From contig CAJQOH010000044.1 of NCBI GenBank assembly GCA_905479915.1, positions 1 through 57,447 of the forward strand: a stretch of 57,447 nt of DNA, written 5' to 3'. A model generated the notes under the pieces. That model worked only from the letters and a program-made list of their open reading frames with translations, was not told where the DNA came from and did no database searches. Made by a program: the position numbers and the translations under genes. Positions within the stretch are counted from its first letter, which is position 1; the number at the start of each line of letters is the position of its first letter. The DNA is from an uncultured Flavobacteriales bacterium (lineage in GTDB: Bacteria; Bacteroidota; Bacteroidia; Flavobacteriales_E; Vicingaceae). Below are positions 1 through 8,180 of the stretch, piece after piece.

Positions 1-1
1 T

Positions 2-493
2 TCTCGTCTTTTTGCGGGTGTAGGTTTGCCTTACGGTAACAGTGACGTGCTACCATTTTCCAAACAATTTTTTGCAGGTGGCCCTTATAGTGTGCGCGCC
101 TTTAGGATTCGCTCGTTAGGTCCAGGTACGTATAGACCAGAAGATGGAGATCAAGGTTCGTTCTTTGATCAATCTGGTGATATAAGGCTTGAGGCAAATC
201 TGGAATATCGTTTTCCTATTGTATCGTATCTTAAAGGAGCAATCTTTGCAGATGCTGGAAACGTGTGGCTCATAAACGAAAATGATGCATTACCTGGAGG
301 GAAATTCACGGGTGATTTTATCAATCAATTAGGGATGGGGGTTGGAGCTGGATTGCGAGTAGACATTCAGAATTTTGTAATTCGCTTTGATCTCGCTGCT
401 CCATTACGCGATCCGACAGCTCCTGAGGGGGAAGAATTTAATTTTGACATCTCTAATCCAGTTCTAAATTTTGCGATAGGATACCCATTTTAA
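2..493 (+). CDS. Omp85/TamA-BamA-type outer membrane protein, C-terminal fragment
   Basis: The reading frame is open from the window edge, so only the last 163 residues are present and the true start lies upstream. The fragment carries a GGPYSVRAFR segment matching the conserved loop (VRGF/Y type) that closes Omp85 barrels. It is followed by LEANLEYRFPI, FADAGNVW and GVGAGLRVDI, the usual final beta-strands of TamA/BamA barrels, and ends in phenylalanine (IGYPF) as barrel beta-signals do. Family knowledge: such proteins insert barrels or export lipoproteins at the outer membrane; Bacteroidota often carry a TamL variant. Which Omp85 member this is cannot be told from the fragment. Arginine is mostly CGN (CGC used repeatedly) and G+C is about 43% by hand count, higher than the genes that follow. 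Confidence 0.85.
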   Translation, partial: SRLFAGVGLPYGNSDVLPFSKQFFAGGPYSVRAFRIRSLGPGTYRPEDGDQGSFFDQSGDIRLEANLEYRFPIVSYLKGAIFADAGNVWLINENDALPGGKFTGDFINQLGMGVGAGLRVDIQNFVIRFDLAAPLRDPTAPEGEEFNFDISNPVLNFAIGYPF

Positions 494-513
494 AAGGGGT
501 TTGGTCTTGAGCC

Positions 514-529
514 CGCTTTCGCGAAAGCG
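514..529. repeat. Perfect 16-bp palindrome downstream of the Omp85 gene
   Basis: CGCTTTCGCGAAAGCG reads identically on both strands and lies 21 bases after the stop codon. I saw no second copy in the window. Similar GC-rich CTTTCGCGAAAG palindromes are, from memory, frequent between genes in some Flavobacteriaceae; the function is unknown to me. Confidence 0.6.
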
Positions 530-543
530 TACTTCTTAGAAAT

Positions 544-580
544 AAAAAAAAGGTTAGTCACATTGACTAACCTTTTTTTT
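544..580. terminator. Bidirectional intrinsic terminator
   Basis: AGGTTAGTCA (551-560), loop CAT, TGACTAACCT (564-573), flanked by an A-run on the left and a T-run on the right. It can end the Omp85 gene on + and the tRNA transcript on -. Confidence 0.85.
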
Positions 581-581
581 G

Positions 582-664
582 TACCCGGAATGGGACTTGA
601 ACCCACACGCAACTAGTGCACACGGCCCTCAACCGTGCCTGTCTACCAATTTCAGCACCCGGGT
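582..664 (-). tRNA. tRNA-Leu (anticodon GAG)
   Basis: Read on the minus strand, the acceptor ACCCGGG pairs with TCCGGGT and the discriminator is A. The D-arm contains TTGGTAGA, and the anticodon stem CACGG/CCGTG encloses TTGAGGG, giving anticodon GAG. The long variable arm and the GGTTCAAGTCC T-arm complete a class II tRNA of 83 nt. CCA is not encoded. The next tRNA upstream on this strand is tRNA-Lys. Confidence 0.95.
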
Positions 665-680
665 AGACTATTTTAAACTA

Positions 681-712
681 AAAAAAGTCGCACATATAGC
701 GCGACTTTTTTT
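681..712. terminator. Hairpin with A- and T-runs between the two tRNA genes
   Basis: AGTCGC (686-691) pairs with GCGACT (701-706) across a 9-nt loop, with A-run before and T-run after. It is a plausible bidirectional terminator that would separate tRNA-Lys from tRNA-Leu. Confidence 0.65.
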
Positions 713-713
713 G

Positions 714-786
714 TGACCTGGCCGGGGCTCGAACCCGGGACCCTCTCCTTAAAAGGGAGATGCTCTACCAACTGAGCTACCAGGTC
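714..786 (-). tRNA. tRNA-Lys (anticodon TTT)
   Basis: On the minus strand GACCTGG pairs with CCAGGTC, with discriminator A. The D-arm is AGCTCAGTTGGTAGAGC; the anticodon stem TCTCC/GGAGA encloses CTTTTAA, giving UUU; the T-arm is GGGTTCGAGCCC. It is 73 nt long with no encoded CCA. Confidence 0.96.
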
Positions 787-925
787 TTCCGTTTAAGGAG
801 TGCAAATATAGTAGTGTTTTTCAAACAACAAAAACTTTTTTTCTATTTTTTTAAATTATTTTTTTTGTCCATTGGTTTGTAGTGTTTTAGCTATTTAAAG
901 CTGAACTTTTTATCCGCTGTTTATC

Positions 926-933
926 TATATTTG
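926..933 (+). promoter_or_regulatory. Putative -7 promoter element for the SDR gene
   Basis: TATATTTG fits the Bacteroidota -7 consensus TAnnTTTG and ends 18 bases before the ATG at 952. No clear -33 TTG is present at the usual distance. The rest of 787-951 is A/T-rich with nothing else recognisable. Confidence 0.45.
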
Positions 934-951
934 TATTCTATTTAAAAGATT

Positions 952-1758
952 ATGAAAAATAAAGTTGTCATTATTACGGGAGCATCATCAGGTATAGGAG
1001 AATCTTGTGCCATCGAATTTGCAAACAAAGGAGCAAATATTGTTATTGCAGCTCGTAATATGGATAAACTGAACGGAGTTGCAGAAAAGATAAAGAAAGT
1101 TGGAGTAGAGGTATTGGTTGTTAAAGCTGATGTTTCTATAAAAGGAGATTGTGAGCAGTTGATCAACCAAACCATTGCTAAGTTTGGTAGAATAGATGTG
1201 CTTGTTAATAATGCAGGAATATCAATGAGGGCAATCTTTAATGAGATGTCTTTAGATGTTTTAGAACAAGTGATGAATATAAATTTTTATGGAGCTGTTT
1301 ATTGTACCAAGTATGCTTTGCCTCATATTTTAAAAAATAAGGGATCTGTTGTTGGTGTTTCTTCAATTGCAGGTTATGTAGGATTACCTGCTCGTACAGG
1401 TTATTCGGCATCTAAGTTTGCAATGCAAGGGTTTTTAGAAGCCTTGCGTACTGAAAATTTAAAAACAGGATTACATGTAATGATTGCTTGCCCTGGCTTT
1501 ACTGCTTCTAATATTAGAAACACTGCTTTATCTTCAGATGGTTCCGTTCAAGGAGAATCTCCTAGAAATGAGCAAAAAATGATGACCTCAGAAGAAGTTG
1601 CAAATCATATTGTAAAAGGAGTTCAGAAAAGAAAACAAACATTGGTTTTAACGTCTCAAGGTAAGTTGGTAGTATTCTTAAGCAAGTGGCTTCCAAGATT
1701 TGTAGAAAAACAAGTTTTCAACCATATGGCTAAAGAAGAGAATAGTCCGATTAAGTAG
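952..1758 (+). CDS. Short-chain dehydrogenase/reductase (SDR) family oxidoreductase
   Basis: A classical SDR of 268 residues. The Rossmann glycine motif TGASSGIG sits at residues 9-16, the structural NNAG motif near residue 87, and the catalytic Ser138-Tyr151-Lys155 triad is visible (VSSIAG, then YSASK). Family knowledge: such enzymes reduce or oxidise carbonyl/hydroxyl groups with NAD(P)H. The Ala-Ala-Arg after the second strand (IAARN) suggests NADPH preference, which is inference. The substrate cannot be predicted. The C-terminal extension with hydrophobic and basic residues (VVFLSKWLPRF) resembles membrane-associated SDRs of the DHRS7 type. It is transcribed alone; its stop faces the convergent barrel gene six bases away with no visible terminator between them. 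Confidence 0.92.
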   Translation: MKNKVVIITGASSGIGESCAIEFANKGANIVIAARNMDKLNGVAEKIKKVGVEVLVVKADVSIKGDCEQLINQTIAKFGRIDVLVNNAGISMRAIFNEMSLDVLEQVMNINFYGAVYCTKYALPHILKNKGSVVGVSSIAGYVGLPARTGYSASKFAMQGFLEALRTENLKTGLHVMIACPGFTASNIRNTALSSDGSVQGESPRNEQKMMTSEEVANHIVKGVQKRKQTLVLTSQGKLVVFLSKWLPRFVEKQVFNHMAKEENSPIK

Positions 1759-1764
1759 TTGTTC

Positions 1765-4566
1765 TTAATCTGATTTTTTCTTTTTCCCACCAAACCTTCT
1801 CACTTTGTATGTAAAGCTTAACATTACGTATCTACTAAGTGTTGTTACTCGTTCATCTTCAATATAGTTGAGTTCACTAGTTCTGTTGATGCCAATATTT
1901 TGGTTGAATATATCATAAACAGATAATTTTAATAAACCATTTTTCCCTTTTAAGAAGCGTTTAGAAAGGTGTGCTCTCCAAATAGGAATAGAAGGGTTGT
2001 TAACAAATTGATTTCCAGAATACTGCGTGTATTCTATTTTTGTACTAAACGTCCATGTTTTTAAAAAATCAACAAACAATTCAGAATAATAACCTGTAGT
2101 GAGGTATTCTTGATTTAGGCTTCTAGAAATAGAGTATGCAGTTGTGTTGTGACTGATTTTGGTACCCACCTTAATATCAACCTTATCCTTTGTTCTATTC
2201 TCTATACTAAAATCTATTCCATTGTTTGTTCTATCTACGTTATTGGCTTCAGAATTAACAAACAGAATACTTTTGTTGTAGGATGAGTTTACTCGGAGAT
2301 TTATTTTGCTTTTTAAAGGCCTTATGGGAGAACCAAAATAAATGTAGCCAGAAAGAGCATAATCATTATCTACATTAGTAGGAGTAATTGTTTGGATGAA
2401 TTGCCTGTCTAATGTTTGAGACTCCGTAATCTTGTTTTTGGTATACGTTCCTTTAAGCATAGCAAAAATGTTTACAAAAGAGAATTTATTAAATGACATC
2501 AACCTAAGACGAGCATTGTGTCTGTATTCAGAGATTAGGTTTGGATTACCCTGGTAAATAATTAGAGGGTCACTATTGTCTATTGTTGGTTGCAATTGAC
2601 CAAGCGTTGGTTCTTGAACATTGGTTGTATAATTAAAGCTTAAACGGGTTGATTTGTTAATGGTATAGTTCCATTTTAAACGAGGTAATATGTTCCAATT
2701 GGTTCTTTTCAGGTTAAACGTGTCTGTTGTAATCTCTCCATCTAATGTTGATTTTTGCGCTGCAGCTCCAACCGTTAATTTTGATTTTTTAGTATTAAAT
2801 TTTGTATTTAATCGGTAGTTGTCATAGGTAAAGTTATTGCTGTAAGCAAGACTCAAGTCGTTATTGTAAATTTCAGTATTAGCAGTTCCTGGAATATCAA
2901 AAAACTCTTTAACGTATTCACTATTGTAGTTGCTCCTTTGATAGCTTAGTTCTAAATAAGTACTCTTGGCAATGGGTTCTGTATAGCTTGCCTTTCCTGA
3001 ATAATTAATTTCTGTATTGTCTTCATCCTGAATTTGTTTAGTGTCAGTTGTTGTACTACTTCCAATACCATTTGTAAATCGACTTTGAGATTCAACAAAA
3101 TATTTTTTCTCGTTTTGAGAGTTTCCAAAAGAAGCATTGGCAACAAGAGATCTTCCTTTTTTCTGAAATCTTTTTCCATACGTTAATCTTCCATCACCAC
3201 CAAGATTATTTCCTGTAGATTGATTGTTGTTATTGCTTGAGTTTAAGAGTGCTCCCTCAGGAGTAGTGCTTCTAATTGCAGAATAAGAATATGCACTACC
3301 TTCGCTATAGTTTAGATTGGCATTTATTTTTAAATCTTGAGTACTGTCAATTTTATGATCATATTTTAAACGAATGCTGTGCGTTCTACTAAATTGATTT
3401 TCGTTGTCTTTTTCTGAAGAATTAAAATTGCTAGAATCTGAAATGTACTGTCTATCAACTTCCCTATAAACTTGTTTGCTTAATTCATTGTAAAAATAGC
3501 TACTAGAGAAATCAATTTTTTTAGTAATGCTTTTGTTCCAGTTTATTCCTCCTGCGGTAGTAGTTGTAAAACCATCATTCGGATTGCTATTTAAGTTAAC
3601 CCCAGAAGAACTGCTTCCTCCACGATAACTTGGAGCCCCTCCCGAAAAATTAAGGTCATCATTGTATGAGAACCCTTGTTCATTGGTATTGTTAAACATC
3701 CCTAAAACTGACAATTGCATGTCGTCTTTAAATTTATTGATGTTTAGCTTGTTGTTAAACATGCCTTCTTCATCATTAATTCCTCCAGCGCCTTTTGCAG
3801 TAATACCTCCGCCAGCAGTAATGTTCCCAAAAACCCCTTTTTTTCTATCTTTTTTAATCTTTAGATTGATTGTTTTGGTTCTATCGCCATCATCAATACC
3901 ACTCATTTTAGAAGCATCAGAAAGATCATCATAAACTTGTACTGACTTTACCATGTCAGCAGGTAAGTTTTCTGTAGCTGTTTTTGTATCATCACCAAAA
4001 AACTCTTTACCATCTATCAATACTTTTTTTACTTCTTCTCCTTGAGACTTTACAGTTCCATCACTTTCAACTTCAACACCAGGAAGTTTTTTTAATAGGG
4101 CAGCAACATTATCTTCAGGTTGTGTTTTAAATGCAGAAGCATTAAATTCAACCGTATCTCCATTAATAATAACAGGAACAATCTCTTCTACAACTTCAAA
4201 GGTTTTTAATTGAGCTTGTTTTGTTTTGAGGTTTAAATTGCCAAGAGTAACAGTTTTTTTCTCTTTTGTTAGAGAAAGATCTTTATAGTAACTGTCGTAA
4301 CCAATAAATGAAATCTGTAAAATGTATTTTCCAGCATTAGCTCCCTTAATGGTAAAAGAACCTTCAGTATTACTGCTGCTAAATTTATAAAAAGAAGAAT
4401 CTGTTGGGTTCAAGAGCATTACTGTAGCACCTGGCATACTTTCTTGTGATTTATCATCAATTACTTTACCAGTAATGTTTATGCCTTGGGCTATACCACT
4501 TATAGAAGAAACACAAAACAAGACTAGAGCTAGTATTCGTAAATTATGTACTACAAAGATTTTCAT
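1765..4566 (-). CDS. TonB-receptor-like outer membrane beta-barrel protein with carboxypeptidase-regulatory-like domain
   Basis: 933 residues. A signal peptide (about residues 1-26, ending SGIAQG) is followed by a carboxypeptidase-D-regulatory-like beta-sandwich (GKVIDDKSQESMPGATV onward to about residue 110). A TonB plug-like domain follows, with VAALLKKLPGVEVESDGTV and KKVLIDGKEFFGDD, and then a long Asn/Ser-rich 22-strand-type barrel. This is the OMP_b-brl_3 subgroup of TonB-dependent proteins, which often lacks a clear TonB box. Family knowledge: large-substrate uptake or surface function at the outer membrane; the ligand is not predictable. It starts 9 bases after the downstream GLPGLI gene's stop, so it is the last gene of a three-gene operon. 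Confidence 0.9.
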   Translation of the reverse strand: MKIFVVHNLRILALVLFCVSSISGIAQGINITGKVIDDKSQESMPGATVMLLNPTDSSFYKFSSSNTEGSFTIKGANAGKYILQISFIGYDSYYKDLSLTKEKKTVTLGNLNLKTKQAQLKTFEVVEEIVPVIINGDTVEFNASAFKTQPEDNVAALLKKLPGVEVESDGTVKSQGEEVKKVLIDGKEFFGDDTKTATENLPADMVKSVQVYDDLSDASKMSGIDDGDRTKTINLKIKKDRKKGVFGNITAGGGITAKGAGGINDEEGMFNNKLNINKFKDDMQLSVLGMFNNTNEQGFSYNDDLNFSGGAPSYRGGSSSSGVNLNSNPNDGFTTTTAGGINWNKSITKKIDFSSSYFYNELSKQVYREVDRQYISDSSNFNSSEKDNENQFSRTHSIRLKYDHKIDSTQDLKINANLNYSEGSAYSYSAIRSTTPEGALLNSSNNNNQSTGNNLGGDGRLTYGKRFQKKGRSLVANASFGNSQNEKKYFVESQSRFTNGIGSSTTTDTKQIQDEDNTEINYSGKASYTEPIAKSTYLELSYQRSNYNSEYVKEFFDIPGTANTEIYNNDLSLAYSNNFTYDNYRLNTKFNTKKSKLTVGAAAQKSTLDGEITTDTFNLKRTNWNILPRLKWNYTINKSTRLSFNYTTNVQEPTLGQLQPTIDNSDPLIIYQGNPNLISEYRHNARLRLMSFNKFSFVNIFAMLKGTYTKNKITESQTLDRQFIQTITPTNVDNDYALSGYIYFGSPIRPLKSKINLRVNSSYNKSILFVNSEANNVDRTNNGIDFSIENRTKDKVDIKVGTKISHNTTAYSISRSLNQEYLTTGYYSELFVDFLKTWTFSTKIEYTQYSGNQFVNNPSIPIWRAHLSKRFLKGKNGLLKLSVYDIFNQNIGINRTSELNYIEDERVTTLSRYVMLSFTYKVRRFGGKKKKSD

Positions 4567-4575
4567 TAAATGTTT

Positions 4576-5334
4576 TTATTGTTGTTGTATAATAATTGTT
4601 CCCCCGCTTCCTCCAGAATTGCTTCCTCCATATTCCTGTTGCATTTCTTTTATTTTTTTGTCTACAATTTTATTATACTCTTCTTTAGTTACTTTTTTGC
4701 CTTCAGAAGGAATTTTTATGCTATCAATATTTACTTCAGTATATTTAAAATCAATTGCTTTTATTGTTTTTCTTGTTTCTTTTGATGTTAATTCTAGAAT
4801 CATTCCGGGTAATTGACCATAATTTTCGGGACCTATAGATAGTGGTATTTCTACTGTAAACCATGCTTCAATAGTTTTGTTAGAATCATTAAGTAGTGCT
4901 TTTATACATGGGTAATTCAAAATAATTTTTGTTTCTCCAGTTATTTTCCAATTTAACTTTTCTAGAGATCCATTAATTAAAAAGCCTTTGCCCATAAAGT
5001 CTCTTTGTTCGATAACTTCTTTATTCTGAAGATTTATATAGGTCTTATTATCTGAATCAGAAGTCATAAACATTATTTGTGTTTCTGAATCATTGTCTTT
5101 TTTATCAATTTTTTTATTAGAATAAAGTGTTACTTCTTTAGTGAAAATTAATTGTTTTTTAGTTGAATTAGATGTTGGAAAGTTGTTTGCTAATCCCGCC
5201 AATCCTTGTTCTTCAAGTTTTTTCATGTCGATATTGAAACTGGTAGTCTCTTCATAGGAAACTATTCCAGAGTTGTTTTGAGATAGACTAGTTAGAAAGC
5301 TTGAGATGAGTAGTATTGTAAAGATTTTTTTCAT
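4576..5334 (-). CDS. GLPGLI family protein (copy 2)
   Basis: 252-residue secreted protein with a cleavable signal peptide (MKKIFTILLISSFLTSLSQ). The family's signature region reads GQLPGMILEL here; upstream, WKITGETKIILNYPCIKA and IEAWFTVEIPLSIGPENYG are typical of GLPGLI proteins. The family is restricted to Bacteroidota, usually sits beside TonB-type barrels, and has no known activity. It is a paralogue of the gene at 5433-6176 with the same layout (internal WFxxEIPxSIGPE). The C-terminus ends in a Gly/Ser stretch and IIIQQQ. The 98-bp gap from the upstream paralogue and 9-bp gap to the barrel gene indicate co-transcription. Confidence 0.9.
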   Translation of the reverse strand: MKKIFTILLISSFLTSLSQNNSGIVSYEETTSFNIDMKKLEEQGLAGLANNFPTSNSTKKQLIFTKEVTLYSNKKIDKKDNDSETQIMFMTSDSDNKTYINLQNKEVIEQRDFMGKGFLINGSLEKLNWKITGETKIILNYPCIKALLNDSNKTIEAWFTVEIPLSIGPENYGQLPGMILELTSKETRKTIKAIDFKYTEVNIDSIKIPSEGKKVTKEEYNKIVDKKIKEMQQEYGGSNSGGSGGTIIIQQQ

Positions 5335-5432
5335 AATTCTGTTTTTATAATTCGATAATTATTTAGAAACAAATTTATTTACTATTGATTTGTATTTTAG
5401 TTAAAGGTTTTATAAAAAAAGTTAAAGAAAAG

Positions 5433-6176
5433 TTAATGCTTTCTTCCTCCATGTCTTCCTGATGAGCCACTCTTCCTCATTTCTTCCATTTTTCTTTTAA
5501 CAATTTTCCTGTACTGTGCACGGGTAACTTCTTTTCCTTCCACAGGTTCAGTTAGCTCAGAGGAATCAATGGTTTTAAATTCAACTTCTGTAGCAGTTAA
5601 TGTCTTTTTATTTTTTTTAGAAGTTAGTTCTAAGATAGCTCCAGGGAGTTGACCATACTTTTCTGGGCCTATAGAAACTGGTATTTCAGTACTAAACCAT
5701 GCTTCTAAATTTTCTGTAGAATCTTGATAGGTAGCTTTTAAACAGGGGAAGCTCATAATTATTTTCATTTCTCCGGATATTTTCCACGTGATTTTTTTTG
5801 GTTCTCCTTTTATTAAAAAAGTTTTCCCCATAAAATCTTGTTGTTCAACAAAAGTGTTTGTTTCTGCGTTTTGGTAAGTTTGATTATTACCGTTAGAATA
5901 TCTTTTCATCATACGCTTCATTCTGCTGTTTTCATTGTCAACATCTTCAATTTCTATATTGATATACATAGATGATTTTTCATTGAACAAAAGTTGTTTC
6001 TTAAAGGTCATAGATTCAGGAATCATATTGGCCCATTGTGCCCAGCCTTGTTCTTCTGCCTTTTTCATGTCAGGCTTGGTGTTCACTACTTCTGTATATA
6101 TTATTTTTCCAGATGTATTCTGAGCTTTACTTGTGAAAGCAGAAATTAGGATTAATAAGGATAAAATATATTTCAT
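5433..6176 (-). CDS. GLPGLI family protein (copy 1)
   Basis: 247 residues, signal peptide ending SKAQ, and the signature region GQLPGAILEL. Shared blocks with the downstream paralogue include EEQGWAQWANMIPES, QDFMGKTFLI and EAWFSTEIPVSIGPEKYGQ. It is the first gene of the GLPGLI-GLPGLI-barrel operon. The C-terminus is basic and ends GRHGGRKH. Function is unknown for the family. A local tandem duplication followed by divergence is the simplest explanation of the pair. Confidence 0.9.
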   Translation of the reverse strand: MKYILSLLILISAFTSKAQNTSGKIIYTEVVNTKPDMKKAEEQGWAQWANMIPESMTFKKQLLFNEKSSMYINIEIEDVDNENSRMKRMMKRYSNGNNQTYQNAETNTFVEQQDFMGKTFLIKGEPKKITWKISGEMKIIMSFPCLKATYQDSTENLEAWFSTEIPVSIGPEKYGQLPGAILELTSKKNKKTLTATEVEFKTIDSSELTEPVEGKEVTRAQYRKIVKRKMEEMRKSGSSGRHGGRKH

Positions 6177-6322
6177 ATTGGCTGTCTAAAAATAATAAGC
6201 TTTAAAATTAAGACCTTATTTAACATTTTTTTCTTCTTTTATATAAAAGGGTAGAGGTGTTGATAAATGGTTTTAAAGCTATTTGACTTTTATGGTTGTT
6301 AAAGGTTTAAAAGTGGTGAAAT

Positions 6323-6357
6323 AAAAAAAAGGGAATCAAATTGATTCCCTTTTTTTA
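6323..6357 (-). terminator. Intrinsic terminator after the 159-residue protein gene
   Basis: GGGAATC (6331-6337) pairs with GATTCCC (6343-6349) inside flanking A- and T-runs. It lies just past the stop of the minus-strand gene at 6361 and could read both ways. The remaining 6177-6322 holds only A/T-rich promoter-like sequence for the GLPGLI operon. Confidence 0.75.
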
Positions 6358-6360
6358 TTT

Positions 6361-6840
6361 TTATTCTGGCCAGCTAGGAGTATCTTCATTACTCCATAAA
6401 ACTCCCCATTGTATTTCTGAAAGTTTACCATTCTCAAACCAAAGGTTAAGGCTGGCTCTTAAAAAACTAATTAACTTCTGATCAATTCCTTCATCAGATA
6501 AATCATCCAACTCATTTTCTCCAAAATCATCGCTACTAAAGAATTTAAGAACTTCATCCATTTCTTTACCGATAAGTTGTTGTCCATTAAAAATCGCATC
6601 AGGAGAACTGATAGAAATAGTGGTTAGCCTCCAGTTGTCTTCTTCATCAAAAGATAAAGAGAATTCTTCATCATCAAAATGCCATGCTTCCGTAAGGTAA
6701 CCTTCTTCTTCACCAGAAGCATTGAATGTATCAATATCTGTAGGTTTACCTAATAGGTGGTCTATTTTTTCTTTAGAGTCTCCGAAAGTAATGTCACCTA
6801 ATCCGTGACCAATTTTTATATCTTTTACGTTTACATTCAT
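6361..6840 (-). CDS. Conserved-looking cytosolic protein of unknown function
   Basis: 159 residues, acidic, with no signal peptide or membrane segment. It begins with IKIGHGLGDITFGDSKEKIDHLLGKPTDID. The pattern of a Gly, Phe-Gly, helix and Leu-Leu-Gly-Lys-Pro-Thr recurs in many small bacterial proteins of unknown role (a two-strand/helix lead-in before a beta sheet). Four aromatic/acidic strands follow (EAWHFDDEEFSLSFDEED). It lies 23 bp downstream of the C1 peptidase gene, so it may share that transcript. I do not recognise a named family. Confidence 0.7.
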   Translation of the reverse strand: MNVNVKDIKIGHGLGDITFGDSKEKIDHLLGKPTDIDTFNASGEEEGYLTEAWHFDDEEFSLSFDEEDNWRLTTISISSPDAIFNGQQLIGKEMDEVLKFFSSDDFGENELDDLSDEGIDQKLISFLRASLNLWFENGKLSEIQWGVLWSNEDTPSWPE

Positions 6841-6863
6841 TGCTATTCAATAATAGAGTGTAA

Positions 6864-8126
6864 TTATTTTATTCCTAATTTTTTCTTGATGTTATCAGGG
6901 ATACCATCTTTATGAATTAAGATATTCATTGTTTTATACTTTGCGTAAGGAAAAGAAGCATAGAAGTAACCATCACAATCATTGTGTTTAAAACCCCAAG
7001 AGTTTTTTACAATAAAGTACTTAGTTCCTTTTTGATCTTTTGCAATACCTGTAACGTGCATTCCATGATCATCTGTAGTAGTTTGGTTGTCATAACCAAT
7101 TTGTCTCATCTCTTGAGTTATTTCTAATTCTTTAACAGGCTCATCAAAACAGTCAGCAACTTTATCTGCACCAGCATCACTAAAGTGCTTGTTATCTTTT
7201 CCTTTCACTTTGATTGTCTCTTCATCTTCAGGAACAATAGCTAAACCATTTTTAAAAGAAAATCCTTTTTCAGAAACATCAGCTCCCCAAGCAAAAGTGT
7301 ATCCATTTTTAACAGACTCTTCCATAACAGTCATAAACTCATCCAAAGGTAAGTTGTAAGATGTTTTCATTGCCCAGTTATCAGGCACTTCTATCATAAA
7401 AGTAGAGTAGAATGGGTGATGTGTGTAAGATGTTAAAGAAACATAGTTACTCATATCTAAACCTATATGCTTTGCATAAGATTTTGGGTTGTACTCTTTC
7501 CCTTCATGTTTAAATTTAAAATCCTCAACATTTTCAGGAATATCTCCTAAGTAAGCATCTACAACTCCCATATAGGCTTTTTTCCAGTTTGGTGTTAACT
7601 TTTTATTCTGAGGTTTTTTAGCCAATACTTTTAACATTGCAGAAAGCATACCGTCCATTTCGCTATGGTTGTGTTTTTTCTCACCATATTCTAACCCTTC
7701 ATAAGCTCCAATTGGTACAATTCCATATCTTTCTATTACCCAAGGAATATCATGAAAAGCTCCTCCAGCTCCGAAGTTAAAGTTTCCATACATTCTTAAA
7801 TAATTTTCAGCTTTTCCTAAATACGCATTTCTAACAATGTACATAGGAGCAAGTTCTACTTTACCTCCACCTGTTCTCATTACTTCTGATTCAAAAAATG
7901 AAAGAGAAGAGAAACTCCAACAAGTACCTGTTCTTCCTTGGCTCTTTACTCCAGTAGCTTCGTTATCTGCTACAATATCGAAATAATAATGTCCGTCTTT
8001 TTTATTTTTTATAGTATCACTAACTGCATTTTCTTTTGGTACAGTTACGTTTGATTCGTCTTTGTTTTGTGCCTGAGCTAATCCTATAGTGAATAAAGCT
8101 GCTATTATTAATGTTAAGTTTTTCAT
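6864..8126 (-). CDS. Secreted C1 family (bleomycin-hydrolase-like, C1B) cysteine peptidase
   Basis: 420 residues with a signal peptide (MKNLTLIIAALFTIGLAQAQ), so it acts outside the cytoplasm, unlike classical bleomycin hydrolases. The papain-fold catalytic residues are all present: Cys69 in GRTGTCWSFSS, His357 in DDHGMHVTG, and Asn375 in VKNSWG. The preceding Gln (KSQGRTG) gives the oxyanion-hole residue. The long insert between Cys and His, with DIPENVEDFKFKHEGKEY, matches the C1B aminopeptidase-type architecture. Expected activity is aminopeptidase/peptidase. The downstream 159-residue gene follows after 23 bp. Confidence 0.9.
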   Translation of the reverse strand: MKNLTLIIAALFTIGLAQAQNKDESNVTVPKENAVSDTIKNKKDGHYYFDIVADNEATGVKSQGRTGTCWSFSSLSFFESEVMRTGGGKVELAPMYIVRNAYLGKAENYLRMYGNFNFGAGGAFHDIPWVIERYGIVPIGAYEGLEYGEKKHNHSEMDGMLSAMLKVLAKKPQNKKLTPNWKKAYMGVVDAYLGDIPENVEDFKFKHEGKEYNPKSYAKHIGLDMSNYVSLTSYTHHPFYSTFMIEVPDNWAMKTSYNLPLDEFMTVMEESVKNGYTFAWGADVSEKGFSFKNGLAIVPEDEETIKVKGKDNKHFSDAGADKVADCFDEPVKELEITQEMRQIGYDNQTTTDDHGMHVTGIAKDQKGTKYFIVKNSWGFKHNDCDGYFYASFPYAKYKTMNILIHKDGIPDNIKKKLGIK

Positions 8127-8180
8127 ATATATGTAGTTAGTTTATTTTTGAAGCGTTAAAAGTATAAAAAACGAAATGTT

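Noticed and set aside
942-1175. Antisense reading frame over the SDR gene
   Set aside because: It mirrors a strongly conserved Rossmann fold gene on the other strand and has no family resemblance.
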